DNA from: Bryobacter sp. CoA8 C33 | GTDB taxonomy: Bacteria > Acidobacteriota > Terriglobia > Bryobacterales > Bryobacteraceae | Assembly: GCA_019931185.1 (NCBI GenBank) | Contig: JAINDK010000061.1 | Coordinates: forward strand, 1 to 39,813 | Length of the DNA: 39,813 bases | Direction: 5' to 3' | Shown: positions 18,062 through 27,032 of the stretch, in pieces | Layout of the letters: each line of letters starts with the position of its first letter | How positions within the stretch are numbered: position 1 is the stretch's first letter | Translations under genes and position numbers: made by a program | Notes under the pieces: generated by a model | Database searches by the model: none | The model's input: the letters and a program-made list of their open reading frames with translations, nothing else | What the model was told of the DNA's origin: nothing

Positions 18062-20017
18062 ATGCGCCGCCTTTTGCTTCTCGCTTCTTTCTGCCTCGCC
18101 TTACGCGCCGCCGATGTCCCTTCCTGGATGCGAGAGTTCGCCACCAGCGCCCACCCCTCCTACCCCGGCAAGACCAAAGCCGTCGTCCTGTTCAGCGAAG
18201 AGAAACTCGTCATGGACGAAACCGGTAAACAAACCACCCAATTGCGCAAGGTCATCAAGATCCTGAGCGGCGAAGGCCGCGCCGAGGCCTTCGGCTCCGT
18301 CACTTACGACCAGAAGGGATCGAAGGTCAGAGACGCCAAAGCTTATCTGATCTACAGTTCCGGCAAGACGAAAGAATACTCGAAGAAAGATTTCGTCGAA
18401 GGCGAGGCCAGCTCCGGCAGCACTCTCTATTCCACTCTCCGCTACCTCAGCATCAGTGCCAAGGCCGATGTCGATCCGGGTTCTGTTTTCGGCTTTGAGA
18501 TTGCGCTCGAAGAGAAGCGCGTCTTCTCACAGTTTTTCTTCCATCCCCAGGATGATTTGCCTCATCTTCTCAGCCGCTTCCAGTTGACCGTACCCGCCGG
18601 TTGGACCGCCGAGAGCAAAGCCTACAACGACGCCCAGGCCAAGGCGGAAGTCAATGGCCAGACTTACACCTGGGAGGAGCGCAATCTCCCTCCCTTTGAC
18701 CGTGAGCCCTCGGCTCCGGGCATGCGCGCGCAACTCCCGCGCTTGGCAATCTCCGTTTATCCTCCGGGTGCCGGCCCGCAAGCCGGTCCCGTGGCCTGCT
18801 TCCGCACCTGGAAGGATGTTTCCGTCTGGGAATCCGCGCTGGTTGATCCCCAGTCTGAATTGAGCCCCGCCATTGAAGCCAAGGCGAAGGAATTGACCGC
18901 CCACGCAACTACCCCCATGGCGAAAATCCAGGCGATCGCCGAGTTTACACAGAAAACTCGCTACGTGTTGGTCCTCACCAATCTGGCTCGCGGCGGCGGC
19001 TATGTGCCGAACAAAGCCGATGAGATCCTGCGCGCCGGCTATGGCGACTGCAAGGACAAAGCGAACCTCATGCGCTCCCTATTGAAGGCTATCGGAATTA
19101 CTTCCTGGCCCGTGGGCATCTACTCCGGTGACCCCCGCTTCACCAAGGAAGACTTTCCCTCGCCCCATCAGTTCAATCACGCGATCCTGGCCATCTCGGT
19201 TGCCGCCGATACAAAACTTCCCGCCGTCACCCAGGATGCCGGCCTCGGTACGCTCCTTCTCTTCGACCCCACTGACCCCTATGTTCCCCTCGGCTACCTC
19301 CCCGGGCACGAACAGAATTCCTTTGCCCTCATTACCGCCGGCGAGCAGGGCAAGCTCCTCCGTACTCCCTCCACCGCGGCCTCCGGCAACCGTACCGAAC
19401 GCAAGTGGACCATGCGCATCCAACCCGACGGCAGCCTCGAGGGCGAACTCGAGGAAAACGCCCTCGGCCAGAGTGCGTTCGACGACCGCGCCATGGCCGA
19501 GACTCTGTCCAAGGATGACTACCGCAAGACCATCGAACGTTGGGTGACCAACAGCATACCGGGCGCCGAAATCAGTCTGCTCGACTACGCCTACAATCCC
19601 GCTCAGGCCCGTTTTCAAACACGCATGAGCTTCAAGGCCGCCAACTATGCCAAGGTCATGCGCGGCAAGCTCTGGATGATCCGCAGCAGCCCCCTGGCCT
19701 TTTTCGGCATCCCCAATGTCAACTCCGCCAAGCGCGAGCAACCCCTCATCGTCCGCCCCCTCTTCCTCGAGGAAAAAGTCTCCTGGGCCTTCCCCGAAAA
19801 CTTGAAGATCGACGAAGTCCCCGATAGCGATTCCTTGCAGATGCCCTACGGTAAGTTCTCCACCAGTTGGAAACCCGCGGGCAGCAGGATCGTTGTCGAG
19901 CGCAACCTCATGCTCGAAGATACGATTCTTCCCGTGGGGGAGTACGCCCGGGCTCGAACCTTCTTCTCGCGCTTCCGCGGCGCCGAGGCCGCCCCCATCG
20001 TCCTGCTCGCCCCTTAA
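18062..20017 (+). CDS. Secreted DUF3857 and transglutaminase-domain protein
   Basis: The protein has 651 residues with a Sec signal (MRRLLLLASFCLALRAA), so it acts in the periplasm or outside. DUF3857 spans about 45-240, and a transglutaminase-like papain fold about 275-410 keeps the full triad: Cys330 (YGDCKDKA), His373 (FNHAI) and Asp402 (FDPTD). A beta-rich C-terminal domain follows. Such domains act as proteases or cross-linking enzymes; the substrate is unknown. AGAAGGA-type sequence at 18049-18055 is a good ribosome-binding site. It starts 12 bp after the upstream paralogue, which has lost the triad, so the pair looks like a tandem duplication of an active and an inactive form. Confidence 0.88.
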   Translation: MRRLLLLASFCLALRAADVPSWMREFATSAHPSYPGKTKAVVLFSEEKLVMDETGKQTTQLRKVIKILSGEGRAEAFGSVTYDQKGSKVRDAKAYLIYSSGKTKEYSKKDFVEGEASSGSTLYSTLRYLSISAKADVDPGSVFGFEIALEEKRVFSQFFFHPQDDLPHLLSRFQLTVPAGWTAESKAYNDAQAKAEVNGQTYTWEERNLPPFDREPSAPGMRAQLPRLAISVYPPGAGPQAGPVACFRTWKDVSVWESALVDPQSELSPAIEAKAKELTAHATTPMAKIQAIAEFTQKTRYVLVLTNLARGGGYVPNKADEILRAGYGDCKDKANLMRSLLKAIGITSWPVGIYSGDPRFTKEDFPSPHQFNHAILAISVAADTKLPAVTQDAGLGTLLLFDPTDPYVPLGYLPGHEQNSFALITAGEQGKLLRTPSTAASGNRTERKWTMRIQPDGSLEGELEENALGQSAFDDRAMAETLSKDDYRKTIERWVTNSIPGAEISLLDYAYNPAQARFQTRMSFKAANYAKVMRGKLWMIRSSPLAFFGIPNVNSAKREQPLIVRPLFLEEKVSWAFPENLKIDEVPDSDSLQMPYGKFSTSWKPAGSRIVVERNLMLEDTILPVGEYARARTFFSRFRGAEAAPIVLLAP

Positions 20018-20053
20018 AAGCCTCGATAAGAGTCGATCCGCCGCCGTTCTAAG

Positions 20054-21298
20054 ATGGGGTCTATGCCTCTGTCCCGCCGAGCCTTCCTCGCCGCCCTGCC
20101 CGCCGCCGCCCTCGCTCAGCCCGGTGAGATTCTTCCCCCCTGGCAGCCCGGCCAACTCGACCTCCATCACATCTCGACCGGGCGCGGCAACGCCACCCTC
20201 TGCCTCTTGCCCGACGGCACCACGCTCATGATCGACGCCGGGGCACAGCGTCCCACCGCCGCCCAGCGCGTCTACTACGTTCCCGCTTACCCCGATGAAT
20301 CGCGCCGGCCCGGGGAGTGGCTGGCCCGTTATGCGCAGCGTCACCTCGGCCGCGCCCAACTCGAGGGCCTCGATCACTTCCTTCTTACTCATTTCCACTC
20401 TGACCACATGGGTGAGTTTGAGGCCGGCCTCCCCAATTCCCGCCACGGCGCCTATAAGCTTGCCGGCATCGCCGACCTCGCCGAATCCCTTCCCATTCGC
20501 CACCTCGTCGACCGCGCCTGGCCCGATTACTCCTACCCCGCCCCCCTCACTGCTCCCTCCACGCGCAACTACCGTGAGTTCGTTCGCTCCGCCATGGCTC
20601 GTGGTCTCAAAGTGGAAGCCTTCGCCACCGGCTCCCTTTCTCAGTTCCCGCTGCGTCACGCCCCCACCCGCTACCCCCGCTTCGAGATCCGCAACATCGT
20701 CGCCAATGGCCGCCTTTGGTCCGGCGAGGGCACGACCGCCCGCGACCTCTTTCCTCCCTTATCTTCACTCACTCCCAAGGACTATCCCAGCGAAAACATG
20801 TGCTCGGCCGGCATTCGCCTCCGCTACGGCGCCTTCGACTACTATCATGCCGGCGACCTGTGCGACGGCAGCTCCTATGGCCAGCCGGCCTGGAAGGATA
20901 TTGAAACCGCCGCCGCCAAAATCGTCGGCCCGGTGGACATTGCCTTGGCCAGCCATCACGGCTACATCGATTCCACCGGCCCCGAGGTCGTACGTGCCCT
21001 CAAGCCCCGTGCCTTCATCATCCACACCTGGGATTCCGCTCACCCCACCATGCCCGCGCTCCACAACATGTTGAGCAAGGAGTTGTATTCCGGCCCCCGC
21101 GACATCTTTGCCACCGCGCTCAAACCCGAAGCGCTCGTTACCATCCGCCGCATGAACCAACTCGCCAGCAGCCTCGGCCACGTTGTCGTCCGCGTCGCCG
21201 CGGGTGGGGAATCCTGGTCCGTCTTCATCACCAGCAACAGCGACGAGAGCGATCGCATCACCGCCCGCTTCGGCCCTTACCGCTCGAGCGAGGCCTGA
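20054..21298 (+). CDS. Exported metallo-beta-lactamase-fold protein (ComEC/Rec2-like domain)
   Basis: The protein has 414 residues. The N-terminus MPLSRRAFLAALPAAALA is a twin-arginine-type signal; translation may start at ATG 20054 or, more naturally for the signal, at ATG 20063 (residue 4). The HFHSDH motif (H113, H115, D117, H118) gives the metal site. Further expected ligands are seen in YHAGDL (His and Asp, about 270) and ASHHGY (about 300). This pattern is that of the MBL domain found alone or at the end of ComEC. The substrate is unknown, possibly a phosphodiester. It follows the DUF3857 gene by 36 bp on the same strand and may be co-transcribed. Confidence 0.86.
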   Translation: MGSMPLSRRAFLAALPAAALAQPGEILPPWQPGQLDLHHISTGRGNATLCLLPDGTTLMIDAGAQRPTAAQRVYYVPAYPDESRRPGEWLARYAQRHLGRAQLEGLDHFLLTHFHSDHMGEFEAGLPNSRHGAYKLAGIADLAESLPIRHLVDRAWPDYSYPAPLTAPSTRNYREFVRSAMARGLKVEAFATGSLSQFPLRHAPTRYPRFEIRNIVANGRLWSGEGTTARDLFPPLSSLTPKDYPSENMCSAGIRLRYGAFDYYHAGDLCDGSSYGQPAWKDIETAAAKIVGPVDIALASHHGYIDSTGPEVVRALKPRAFIIHTWDSAHPTMPALHNMLSKELYSGPRDIFATALKPEALVTIRRMNQLASSLGHVVVRVAAGGESWSVFITSNSDESDRITARFGPYRSSEA

Positions 21299-21309
21299 GG
21301 CCGCCGCTC

Positions 21310-23661
21310 CTAGTTCAGCCGGATGACGACCATGCCGCGCATGCGCCGGTCCTCGCCGTAAGCGAAGGCTTCGACCGTTCCGGCCTTGGCATTGAGCCGC
21401 ACGGGCTGTTGCCCCGGTTGCCCCGGTTGCCCCGGTTGCCCCGGTTGCCCCGGTTGCCCGGGGGGCTGCCCCGGCTGCCCCGGTTGTGGCGGCGGGCCGA
21501 CCCAGGCGACACCCTCCGGGTTGGCCACGGCTTCCAAATCACCGTTGTCCAGGCTGAAAACCAATATCTGGGAGCCGCTGTTGCCGGTGCGCATTCCCCT
21601 AGCAACCAACTTTCGCGTCGCGGGCAGAACGCCAATCAATCCCATGCTGACAAAACCTTCCGGCGTCGGCAGCAAGCGCGACTCGGTTCGCTCGAGATCA
21701 AAAAGCACAATGCCCGCGTCGCCCGCCGCGCGGTTGTTCGCCAAAGCAATCGTCATGTTCAGCGCCGGGGCCCTCACGCCGCCGGAGAAATTGTTCACCC
21801 CCGCTGGCAGATCAAAGCGAATCACGGTCGAGTTGGCCCCGTCAAGAGCGTAAAAAGTGTCCGAGGTATTGCGGTTCGCCGGGTCGAAGTTCGCCCCGGT
21901 TAAGAAGTCATTGAGTTCATCGGCGCCGCCCGAGGCGTTCAACCGCCCCGAGCCCGGCAGCGCCACTGCCTCCAGCCGGCGCGTCGTCAGATCCATTAAC
22001 AGAAATCCGTCGGCCGGACAGGGGTTGCGCAGGCTGCGGTCCTCGCTCGAGGCCCCAAGCAGTGCAATACCCCGTGTGAGCTCGAGGGCGAATACCGGAA
22101 GATTGGGCGCGCAACTGGCGAAGTACCAGTTGGCGGGCAAGTCGATCACTTGCGCTGCTCCTTCCGGCGGAAAGTGCGCCAGTGCATGCCGGCCCTCGCT
22201 GTGCCGCACCAGGACATAGAAGTTTCGTGTCGCCCCATCCCAGTAAGTGGCCGCGGGAATTCGCACCGCATTGGCCGGCAGTTGCGCCGGGGCGGGCGCC
22301 ACCACCGGCAGCCAGCCTTCGGGGAATTGTCTCTGGCCCGTCACCTCACCTTGGGGCGTCGCTACGGCGACACGCGCCTTGCTGGGATTGGTGAGGCTAT
22401 CGGCGGCGACAAACAGGATCTGGTTGTTGGCCACTACCGGCGCGCTCAATAGTCGGGTGATGCCATCGCCGAGATCGAGGTTCTGAAAGCGCTGCAGGAG
22501 TTGCTGCGGGTTCAAGCCCGGCAAGCCTGCCGCCGTGCCCCCCGGCGTAAACTCTTCCACCTCGCCGCTGCTGCCGTCCACGCGGTAGTTCTTACCCGCC
22601 CCGGTGGCGACGAATTGCCCCCCGGCCTGGCCCACGACGTTTGTTACGGCCTCCGGCAAGCTCACCCGCAACGGCTCGCGGCCCAGCGAGCGGAAAATGC
22701 GCAATTCCTTCCGGGCCGGTCCCTCGAGGGCAGCGAATTCCGGGCTCCCTGGGCTCTCGACAAAGGGTGTGGCCGCCTGCGCCTGCATGGCGGTCGGACA
22801 GCCGTCGATCCTTGCCAGCGTTCTCGCTCGGGCATTCAGTTGATAGGCCGGATAGCAGCCATCGCTGCCGCGCGCTCCCACTACCGTCAGGTTCATTCCA
22901 TCCACGTCGCTCGAGCGCAAGGTGCGCATCTCGGGGCTCCCTTCGGCCAGCGGCACAAAGATCAACTCGCTGCGCGCCCGCGCAGCACCCATCACCACGC
23001 TGTTGCTTTCGGCGTTGTTGATCCCCAGCAGGATCAGATCACCACTTTCGGCCCCTTCCGGGACCTGGATGCTGACATCGAAGGTTCCCGGCAATTTCGC
23101 GGAAGCCGTGGTCTCTGCCTCAGCAGGAATGCCCCCCACGGTGACCCGCAAGGCGGCCCGCGCCGCCTCCGGCCCGAGTGAGGACGCGCTCAGAACCATC
23201 GTTCCGTCCGAGCCGGCATTCGCCGCTACTCCATAGCCGAGCCCGTTGGCCGCCGCGAGCGCCGGCGTGATCGGCTGCACCGCGATCCGGGCCGCCCGTG
23301 ACTGCTGGTTTCCCCGCCTTACCACTACATTCACCAGTCCCCCTGGCGTCTCGGCTGGAACCACCGCCAATACGCGCGACGTGCTCGCCTCGAGCACTCC
23401 GGCCGGCCGGTTGTTCACCAATACCTGCCAGGCCGGGTCTTCGCCATATTGCAGAGGGAGCGGACGCGCCTCGGCTTTCCAGCCCGCAGCCGGTCCCAGA
23501 TTCAAGCCCGTGATCTGGATCAGCCCGCCCGGCCCTACCGAGGAGGGCGCAGGCGTTACCGACAGCGCATTTACCACCCCGCGCGGCGTCACCACCGGGG
23601 TGGTCGGCGCCTGGGCCTGTAGGAGATTCGCTAGCAGTACCAACGGGGTAAGTCTCATCAC
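21310..23661 (-). CDS. Secreted protein with TIGR03437-like (Solibacter) domain and Pro-Gly-Gln tract
   Basis: The protein has 783 residues with a signal peptide (MMRLTPLVLLANLLQAQA). About residues 27-130 (GVVNALSVTPAPSSVGPGG, ITGLNLGP, then VLVNNRPAGVLEAS, VVPAETPGGLVNVVVRRG) follow the pattern of TIGR03437, the uncharacterised domain greatly expanded in Solibacter. The remainder is beta-rich without clear catalytic motifs and could form a propeller-like or adhesive surface. Near the C-terminus a (GQP)n tract is encoded by a 9-bp DNA tandem repeat. The gene is convergent with the MBL gene (11 bp apart) and divergent from the YkgJ-type gene (34 bp). The function is unknown; extracellular or cell-surface location is inferred. 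Confidence 0.8.
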   Translation of the reverse strand: MMRLTPLVLLANLLQAQAPTTPVVTPRGVVNALSVTPAPSSVGPGGLIQITGLNLGPAAGWKAEARPLPLQYGEDPAWQVLVNNRPAGVLEASTSRVLAVVPAETPGGLVNVVVRRGNQQSRAARIAVQPITPALAAANGLGYGVAANAGSDGTMVLSASSLGPEAARAALRVTVGGIPAEAETTASAKLPGTFDVSIQVPEGAESGDLILLGINNAESNSVVMGAARARSELIFVPLAEGSPEMRTLRSSDVDGMNLTVVGARGSDGCYPAYQLNARARTLARIDGCPTAMQAQAATPFVESPGSPEFAALEGPARKELRIFRSLGREPLRVSLPEAVTNVVGQAGGQFVATGAGKNYRVDGSSGEVEEFTPGGTAAGLPGLNPQQLLQRFQNLDLGDGITRLLSAPVVANNQILFVAADSLTNPSKARVAVATPQGEVTGQRQFPEGWLPVVAPAPAQLPANAVRIPAATYWDGATRNFYVLVRHSEGRHALAHFPPEGAAQVIDLPANWYFASCAPNLPVFALELTRGIALLGASSEDRSLRNPCPADGFLLMDLTTRRLEAVALPGSGRLNASGGADELNDFLTGANFDPANRNTSDTFYALDGANSTVIRFDLPAGVNNFSGGVRAPALNMTIALANNRAAGDAGIVLFDLERTESRLLPTPEGFVSMGLIGVLPATRKLVARGMRTGNSGSQILVFSLDNGDLEAVANPEGVAWVGPPPQPGQPGQPPGQPGQPGQPGQPGQPGQQPVRLNAKAGTVEAFAYGEDRRMRGMVVIRLN
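21408..21486. repeat. 9-bp tandem repeat encoding a GQP tract
   Basis: Units of gttgccccg repeat without interruption about six times from 21408, then continue in degenerate form (gggggctgc, cggctgccc) to about 21486. On the coding (minus) strand each unit gives Pro-Gly-Gln. Because the unit is a multiple of three, slippage changes tract length without shifting the frame. Confidence 0.9.
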
Positions 23662-23695
23662 TAAGGTTTTAACACTGTTGGTAGTCTGAAGTTGC

Positions 23696-24109
23696 GTGCT
23701 CCGCTTTACCTGCCAGCCCGGATGCAGTAAATGCTGCGAGGTTTCCGGCTTCGTCTATTTGACCGAGGCCGACCTGACCCGGATTGCCGCTTATCTTGGA
23801 GTGGACCAGCAGAAATTCGAGCGCCGCTACGTTTACCGTACCCGCCACCAACGCCGCCTGCGCAAACCGCGCGGCAAGAACCGCCAGTGCCCCTTCCTCC
23901 AGGACTCCCACTGCTCGATCCACCCCGTCAAGCCCGTCCAATGCCGCCTCTTTCCCTTCTGGCCGGAACTTGTCTCGGACCGCTCTGCCTGGCGCGAAAC
24001 CGCCCGCTGGTGCCCGGGAATCGGCCAGGGGCCGCTGATCCAAATTGGAACGGCGCTCGAAATTGCCGACGAAATGCGGACGGCCTACCCCGAGGCATAT
24101 GGCAATTAA
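23696..24109 (+). CDS. YkgJ-family cysteine-cluster protein
   Basis: A small cytoplasmic protein of 137 residues starting at GTG. It has the N-terminal cluster CxxxCxxCC (C6, C10, C13, C14) and further Cys at 65, 73, 83 and 106, the pattern of the YkgJ/CxxCxxCC family, presumed to bind zinc or an iron-sulfur centre. The motif CSIHPVKPVQCRLFPFWP is characteristic. The biochemical role of the family is unsettled. In flagellated bacteria such genes sometimes sit by flagellar loci, and here it lies 67 bp before flgB, though the sigma-54 site between them suggests separate transcription. Confidence 0.88.
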   Translation: MLRFTCQPGCSKCCEVSGFVYLTEADLTRIAAYLGVDQQKFERRYVYRTRHQRRLRKPRGKNRQCPFLQDSHCSIHPVKPVQCRLFPFWPELVSDRSAWRETARWCPGIGQGPLIQIGTALEIADEMRTAYPEAYGN

Positions 24110-24146
24110 TTGCCATTTCTCTATCACCTAAGCCCGATTTCGTCGT

Positions 24147-24163
24147 TTGGCAAGCCTTTTGCA
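24147..24163 (+). promoter_or_regulatory. Sigma-54 (-24/-12) promoter of the flagellar operon
   Basis: The sequence TTGGCAAGCCTTTTGCA contains the invariant GG (24149-24150) and GC (24161-24162) with exactly ten bases between them, as RpoN requires. It agrees with the consensus TTGGCAc-N4-TTGCa at nearly all positions. The predicted transcription start, 12 bp after the C of GC, is about 24174, only three bases before the flgB ATG, so the mRNA would be nearly leaderless. An enhancer-binding activator would be needed; none is encoded in the window. Confidence 0.8.
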
Positions 24164-24176
24164 TAGCTAACGGCGT

Positions 24177-24512
24177 ATGCTCGATCCGCTCTCCGGACGC
24201 TTGTCCCATTACATGAACCTCCTGGCCGAACGCCAGAAGCTGGTTGCCGCCAACATCGCCAACATCGATACTCCCAACTACCGTACCAAGGACATCGACT
24301 TCAACTTCGAGTTTCAGTCCCTCGTCGACGGCCAGAAGCCGAACACAATTGAAGCCGAAGGCCTGAAAACCAAGAACGATGGTAACAACGTCAGCATGGA
24401 CCGCGAGATGCGGCTGCTCAGCGAGACCGCGCTTCGTTTTAACTTCGTCAGCCAGGTGCTCAAGTCCGAGGCCCGCGACTTTCGCTTGGCGATCCGGGAT
24501 GCGCGCGGATAA
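24177..24512 (+). CDS. flgB: Flagellar basal-body rod protein FlgB
   Basis: The protein has 111 residues, normal for FlgB, a proximal rod subunit exported through the flagellar type III system. The N-terminal rod signature NIANIDTPNY (26-35) and the C-terminal amphipathic helix (SETALRFNFVSQVLKSE) are present. The start at 24177 is needed to keep the conserved N-terminal helix; it lies about three bases from the predicted sigma-54 transcription start and lacks a Shine-Dalgarno. The stop overlaps the flgC start (TAATG), indicating coupled translation. Confidence 0.95.
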   Translation: MLDPLSGRLSHYMNLLAERQKLVAANIANIDTPNYRTKDIDFNFEFQSLVDGQKPNTIEAEGLKTKNDGNNVSMDREMRLLSETALRFNFVSQVLKSEARDFRLAIRDARG

Positions 24513-24952
24513 TGAGTCTCTTTAACAGCCTCAGCGTCAGCGCTTCGGGCATGAGCGCCCAGCGTTTCAGAGCGGAACTGCTCGCCCAGAACATTGCCAA
24601 TTCGGAAACAACCCGGACGGAAGAAGGTGGTCCGTACCGCCATCAGGATGCGATCTTTCAGGTCTCGGACGTCAAAGACCCGTTTTCCTCCGCGTTTCAA
24701 TCCTCATTCGACGGTCCCCGGGCTGGTGTCAGCGTCCAAGAAATCCTCATTGACGATAAGGAGCCAATTCGCCGCTATCTGCCGGGACACCCGGATGCAG
24801 ACGAGAAGGGATATGTCAGCTTTCCGAATTTCAGTCCAGTTGAAGAAATGGTTGATTTGATGAACGCAAACCGTTCCTTTAGCGCGAATGTCACGGCGAT
24901 GAACGCCGTCAAGGACATGATTTCAAAGTCAATTGAGCTCGTGCGAGGTTAG
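24512..24952 (+). CDS. flgC: Flagellar basal-body rod protein FlgC
   Basis: The protein has 146 residues. It has the N-terminal rod motif AQNIANSETTRT (about 26-37), the FlgC-specific YLPGHPDADEKGYVSFPN region (about 90-107) and the C-terminal helix PVEEMVDLMNANRSFSANVTAMNA typical of axial proteins. It polymerises in the proximal rod next to FlgB. It overlaps flgB by one base and is followed two bases later by fliE. Confidence 0.95.
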   Translation: MSLFNSLSVSASGMSAQRFRAELLAQNIANSETTRTEEGGPYRHQDAIFQVSDVKDPFSSAFQSSFDGPRAGVSVQEILIDDKEPIRRYLPGHPDADEKGYVSFPNFSPVEEMVDLMNANRSFSANVTAMNAVKDMISKSIELVRG

Positions 24953-24954
24953 CC

Positions 24955-25257
24955 ATGGACCCGATGTTTACCAAGGCCATCAACATGGTCAAGCCGGTCG
25001 AGCCGCTGGTGCCGCTGGGCGGCGCCAAGGGGAGCGGCGTCGAGTTTTCGAACCTGCTGGCTGGCGCCGTCGACAGCCTCAAGACGCAAAAAGCCGACGC
25101 CGATAAGCAACTCAACGCTTGGATGAACGGAGAAGCGGTCGACCTGCACCAGGTCGCCACCTCGATTCAAAAAGCGGAGCTTAGCTTTGAGCTCGCCATT
25201 GAGGTTCGCAACAAGATGATGCAGGCGTATCAGGAAGTCATGCGGATGCAGATTTGA
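24955..25257 (+). CDS. fliE: Flagellar hook-basal body protein FliE
   Basis: The protein has 100 residues, the usual FliE length. The C-terminal half (VDLHQVATSIQKAELSFELA, then VRNKMMQAYQEVMRMQI) is the family hallmark. FliE links the MS ring to the rod and is needed for export of rod proteins. It sits between flgC and fliF, the standard gene order. Confidence 0.95.
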   Translation: MDPMFTKAINMVKPVEPLVPLGGAKGSGVEFSNLLAGAVDSLKTQKADADKQLNAWMNGEAVDLHQVATSIQKAELSFELAIEVRNKMMQAYQEVMRMQI

Positions 25258-25277
25258 TCGGCACGCGCTGAACCCCG

Positions 25278-27032
25278 ATGAACGCTCTCACCCAACTGCG
25301 CGAACTTTTCAGCCGATTAACCCCACGTCAGAGCATCACGCTGGGCGTGGCTTTGGTCGCTTTGCTGGGCGGATTGTTCTGGATGATCCAGTCCCGCCGC
25401 AATGCCGACTACAAGCTTCTGTTTCGCGACATGGCGCCCGAGGAAGCGGGGCAGTTGACCGCGAGGCTGAAGGAAAAGAATGTCGATTTCCGCATTGGCG
25501 AAGACGGAGCGAGCATTTATGTGCGCTCGGCTCAGGTAAACGAACTGCGGCTCGATCTGGCTGCCGCCGGTTTGCCGCGCACGGGCCGGATCGGCTTTGA
25601 GATATTCGACAAGACGAACTTTGCTCTCTCGGAATTTGCCGAACAGGTTAACTACCAGCGGGCGCTCGAGGGCGAACTCGAGCGCACTCTTTCCGGGCTG
25701 AAGGAAGTGGAGCACGCCCGCATTCATCTCACTTTTGCCAAGGCTTCGATTTTCGCGGAGAGCCGCCAGCCGGCCAAGGCAAGTGTCGTTCTACGGCTGA
25801 AGCAGGGGGCGAAGCTGACGCCGGCCTCAGCCGGGGCCATCAGCTTTCTGCTGGCCAGTTCCGTCGAAAGTCTCGCCCCGGAAAACGTCTCGATCCTGGA
25901 TCAGAATGGCAATCTGTTGAGCCGTCCGCGCAAGTCCCTGACGGCGGACGAGGAATTCCCTGAAATTTTGCTAGAGTACCGCCAGAAGCTCGAGCGCGAT
26001 CTGTTGGCGAAGGTCAACACGACGCTGACTCCTTTGCTTGGCGAAGACCATTACCGGGCTGGCATTACCGTGGAATGCGATATGACCAGCGGGGAAGCAA
26101 GTGAGGAAGTTTACGACCCGGAAAAAGCTGTTGTCACCTCGGAGCAAAAGACCGAGGATACCAGCGGGATTCCCGTTTCGGCGGGCGTTCCCGGCACGCC
26201 AAGCAGCTTGCCGCGGCCGGTGACCAAGCCCGCTTCGCTGCAAACCAGCTCTCAGCGCAAGACAGAAAGCACGAACTACCAGGCGAGCCGTTCCATCCGG
26301 CGCACTAAGATCCCACAAGGGCAGATCAAGCGTATCTCGCTGTCCGTTCTGCTCGACCAGAACATGCGGTGGGAGGGTGTAGGGCAGAAGGCCCGCCGCG
26401 TCTTCGAGCCACCTTCTCCCGAGAAGATCAAGACAATCAAGGATGTGATCGCGGGGGCGGTCGGCCTGGTGGCTGACCGTGGGGACCAAGTGATTGTCGA
26501 GAGTCTTCCGTTTGACGCTACCCTGCGCATTCCCGCTCCGGAGGCGCCGATTCCGCCCGCGCCGGCCAAGCCGATCATTGAGATTCCCGAACCGATTCTG
26601 AAGAACTTACCACCGCAATTGCGTGATCCGAACATTCTGCTGGCGGTGTTGGCTGGCGCCGTACTGGGATTCCTGCTCCTGTTGTTGGCCGTGTTCTGGT
26701 TCCTGCGTAGGCGCAAGAAGGCAGCCAAGGCGAAAGCCGCTGCCGCCGCGAAGGCTGCCGAGGCGATCAAGGCGGGCGACCCGTTGGCCGCTGCCAAGGC
26801 GGAGATCAGCGAGGATGATGGCAAGTCCTTTGAGGAGCGGATGGCCGAACAGCAGAATATCCAGAAACGGCTGGAAGAAAAAGAACTTGCCAAGCTGCGA
26901 TTCCCTGAACTGACAACTCAAAAGAGCAAACTCCTGATCCAGCACATCACCGAGGAAGCGGAAAAAGACCCGGTCATGATCGCCCAGATACTGCGCAGTT
27001 GGTTGCAGCAAGAGCATAAGGAGAAGCGATAA
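25278..27032 (+). CDS. fliF: Flagellar MS-ring protein FliF
   Basis: The protein has 584 residues. An N-terminal membrane helix (about 18-36: ITLGVALVALLGGLFWMI) precedes two ring-building YscJ/FliF domains (about 45-215) and the FliF C-terminal beta-collar region (about 240-400). A second membrane helix (about 455-476: ILLAVLAGAVLGFLLLLLAVF) then leads to a cytoplasmic tail ending LRSWLQQEHKEKR, the FliG-binding segment. It forms the base of the flagellum in the inner membrane. The tail carries an Ala/Lys-rich stretch (about 478-505) somewhat longer than in enteric FliF. It overlaps fliG by one base. Confidence 0.95.
   Translation: MNALTQLRELFSRLTPRQSITLGVALVALLGGLFWMIQSRRNADYKLLFRDMAPEEAGQLTARLKEKNVDFRIGEDGASIYVRSAQVNELRLDLAAAGLPRTGRIGFEIFDKTNFALSEFAEQVNYQRALEGELERTLSGLKEVEHARIHLTFAKASIFAESRQPAKASVVLRLKQGAKLTPASAGAISFLLASSVESLAPENVSILDQNGNLLSRPRKSLTADEEFPEILLEYRQKLERDLLAKVNTTLTPLLGEDHYRAGITVECDMTSGEASEEVYDPEKAVVTSEQKTEDTSGIPVSAGVPGTPSSLPRPVTKPASLQTSSQRKTESTNYQASRSIRRTKIPQGQIKRISLSVLLDQNMRWEGVGQKARRVFEPPSPEKIKTIKDVIAGAVGLVADRGDQVIVESLPFDATLRIPAPEAPIPPAPAKPIIEIPEPILKNLPPQLRDPNILLAVLAGAVLGFLLLLLAVFWFLRRRKKAAKAKAAAAAKAAEAIKAGDPLAAAKAEISEDDGKSFEERMAEQQNIQKRLEEKELAKLRFPELTTQKSKLLIQHITEEAEKDPVMIAQILRSWLQQEHKEKR

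Noticed and set aside
21408-21486. CRISPR-like repeat array
   Set aside because: The unit is 9 bp, has no spacers and lies inside a coding frame.
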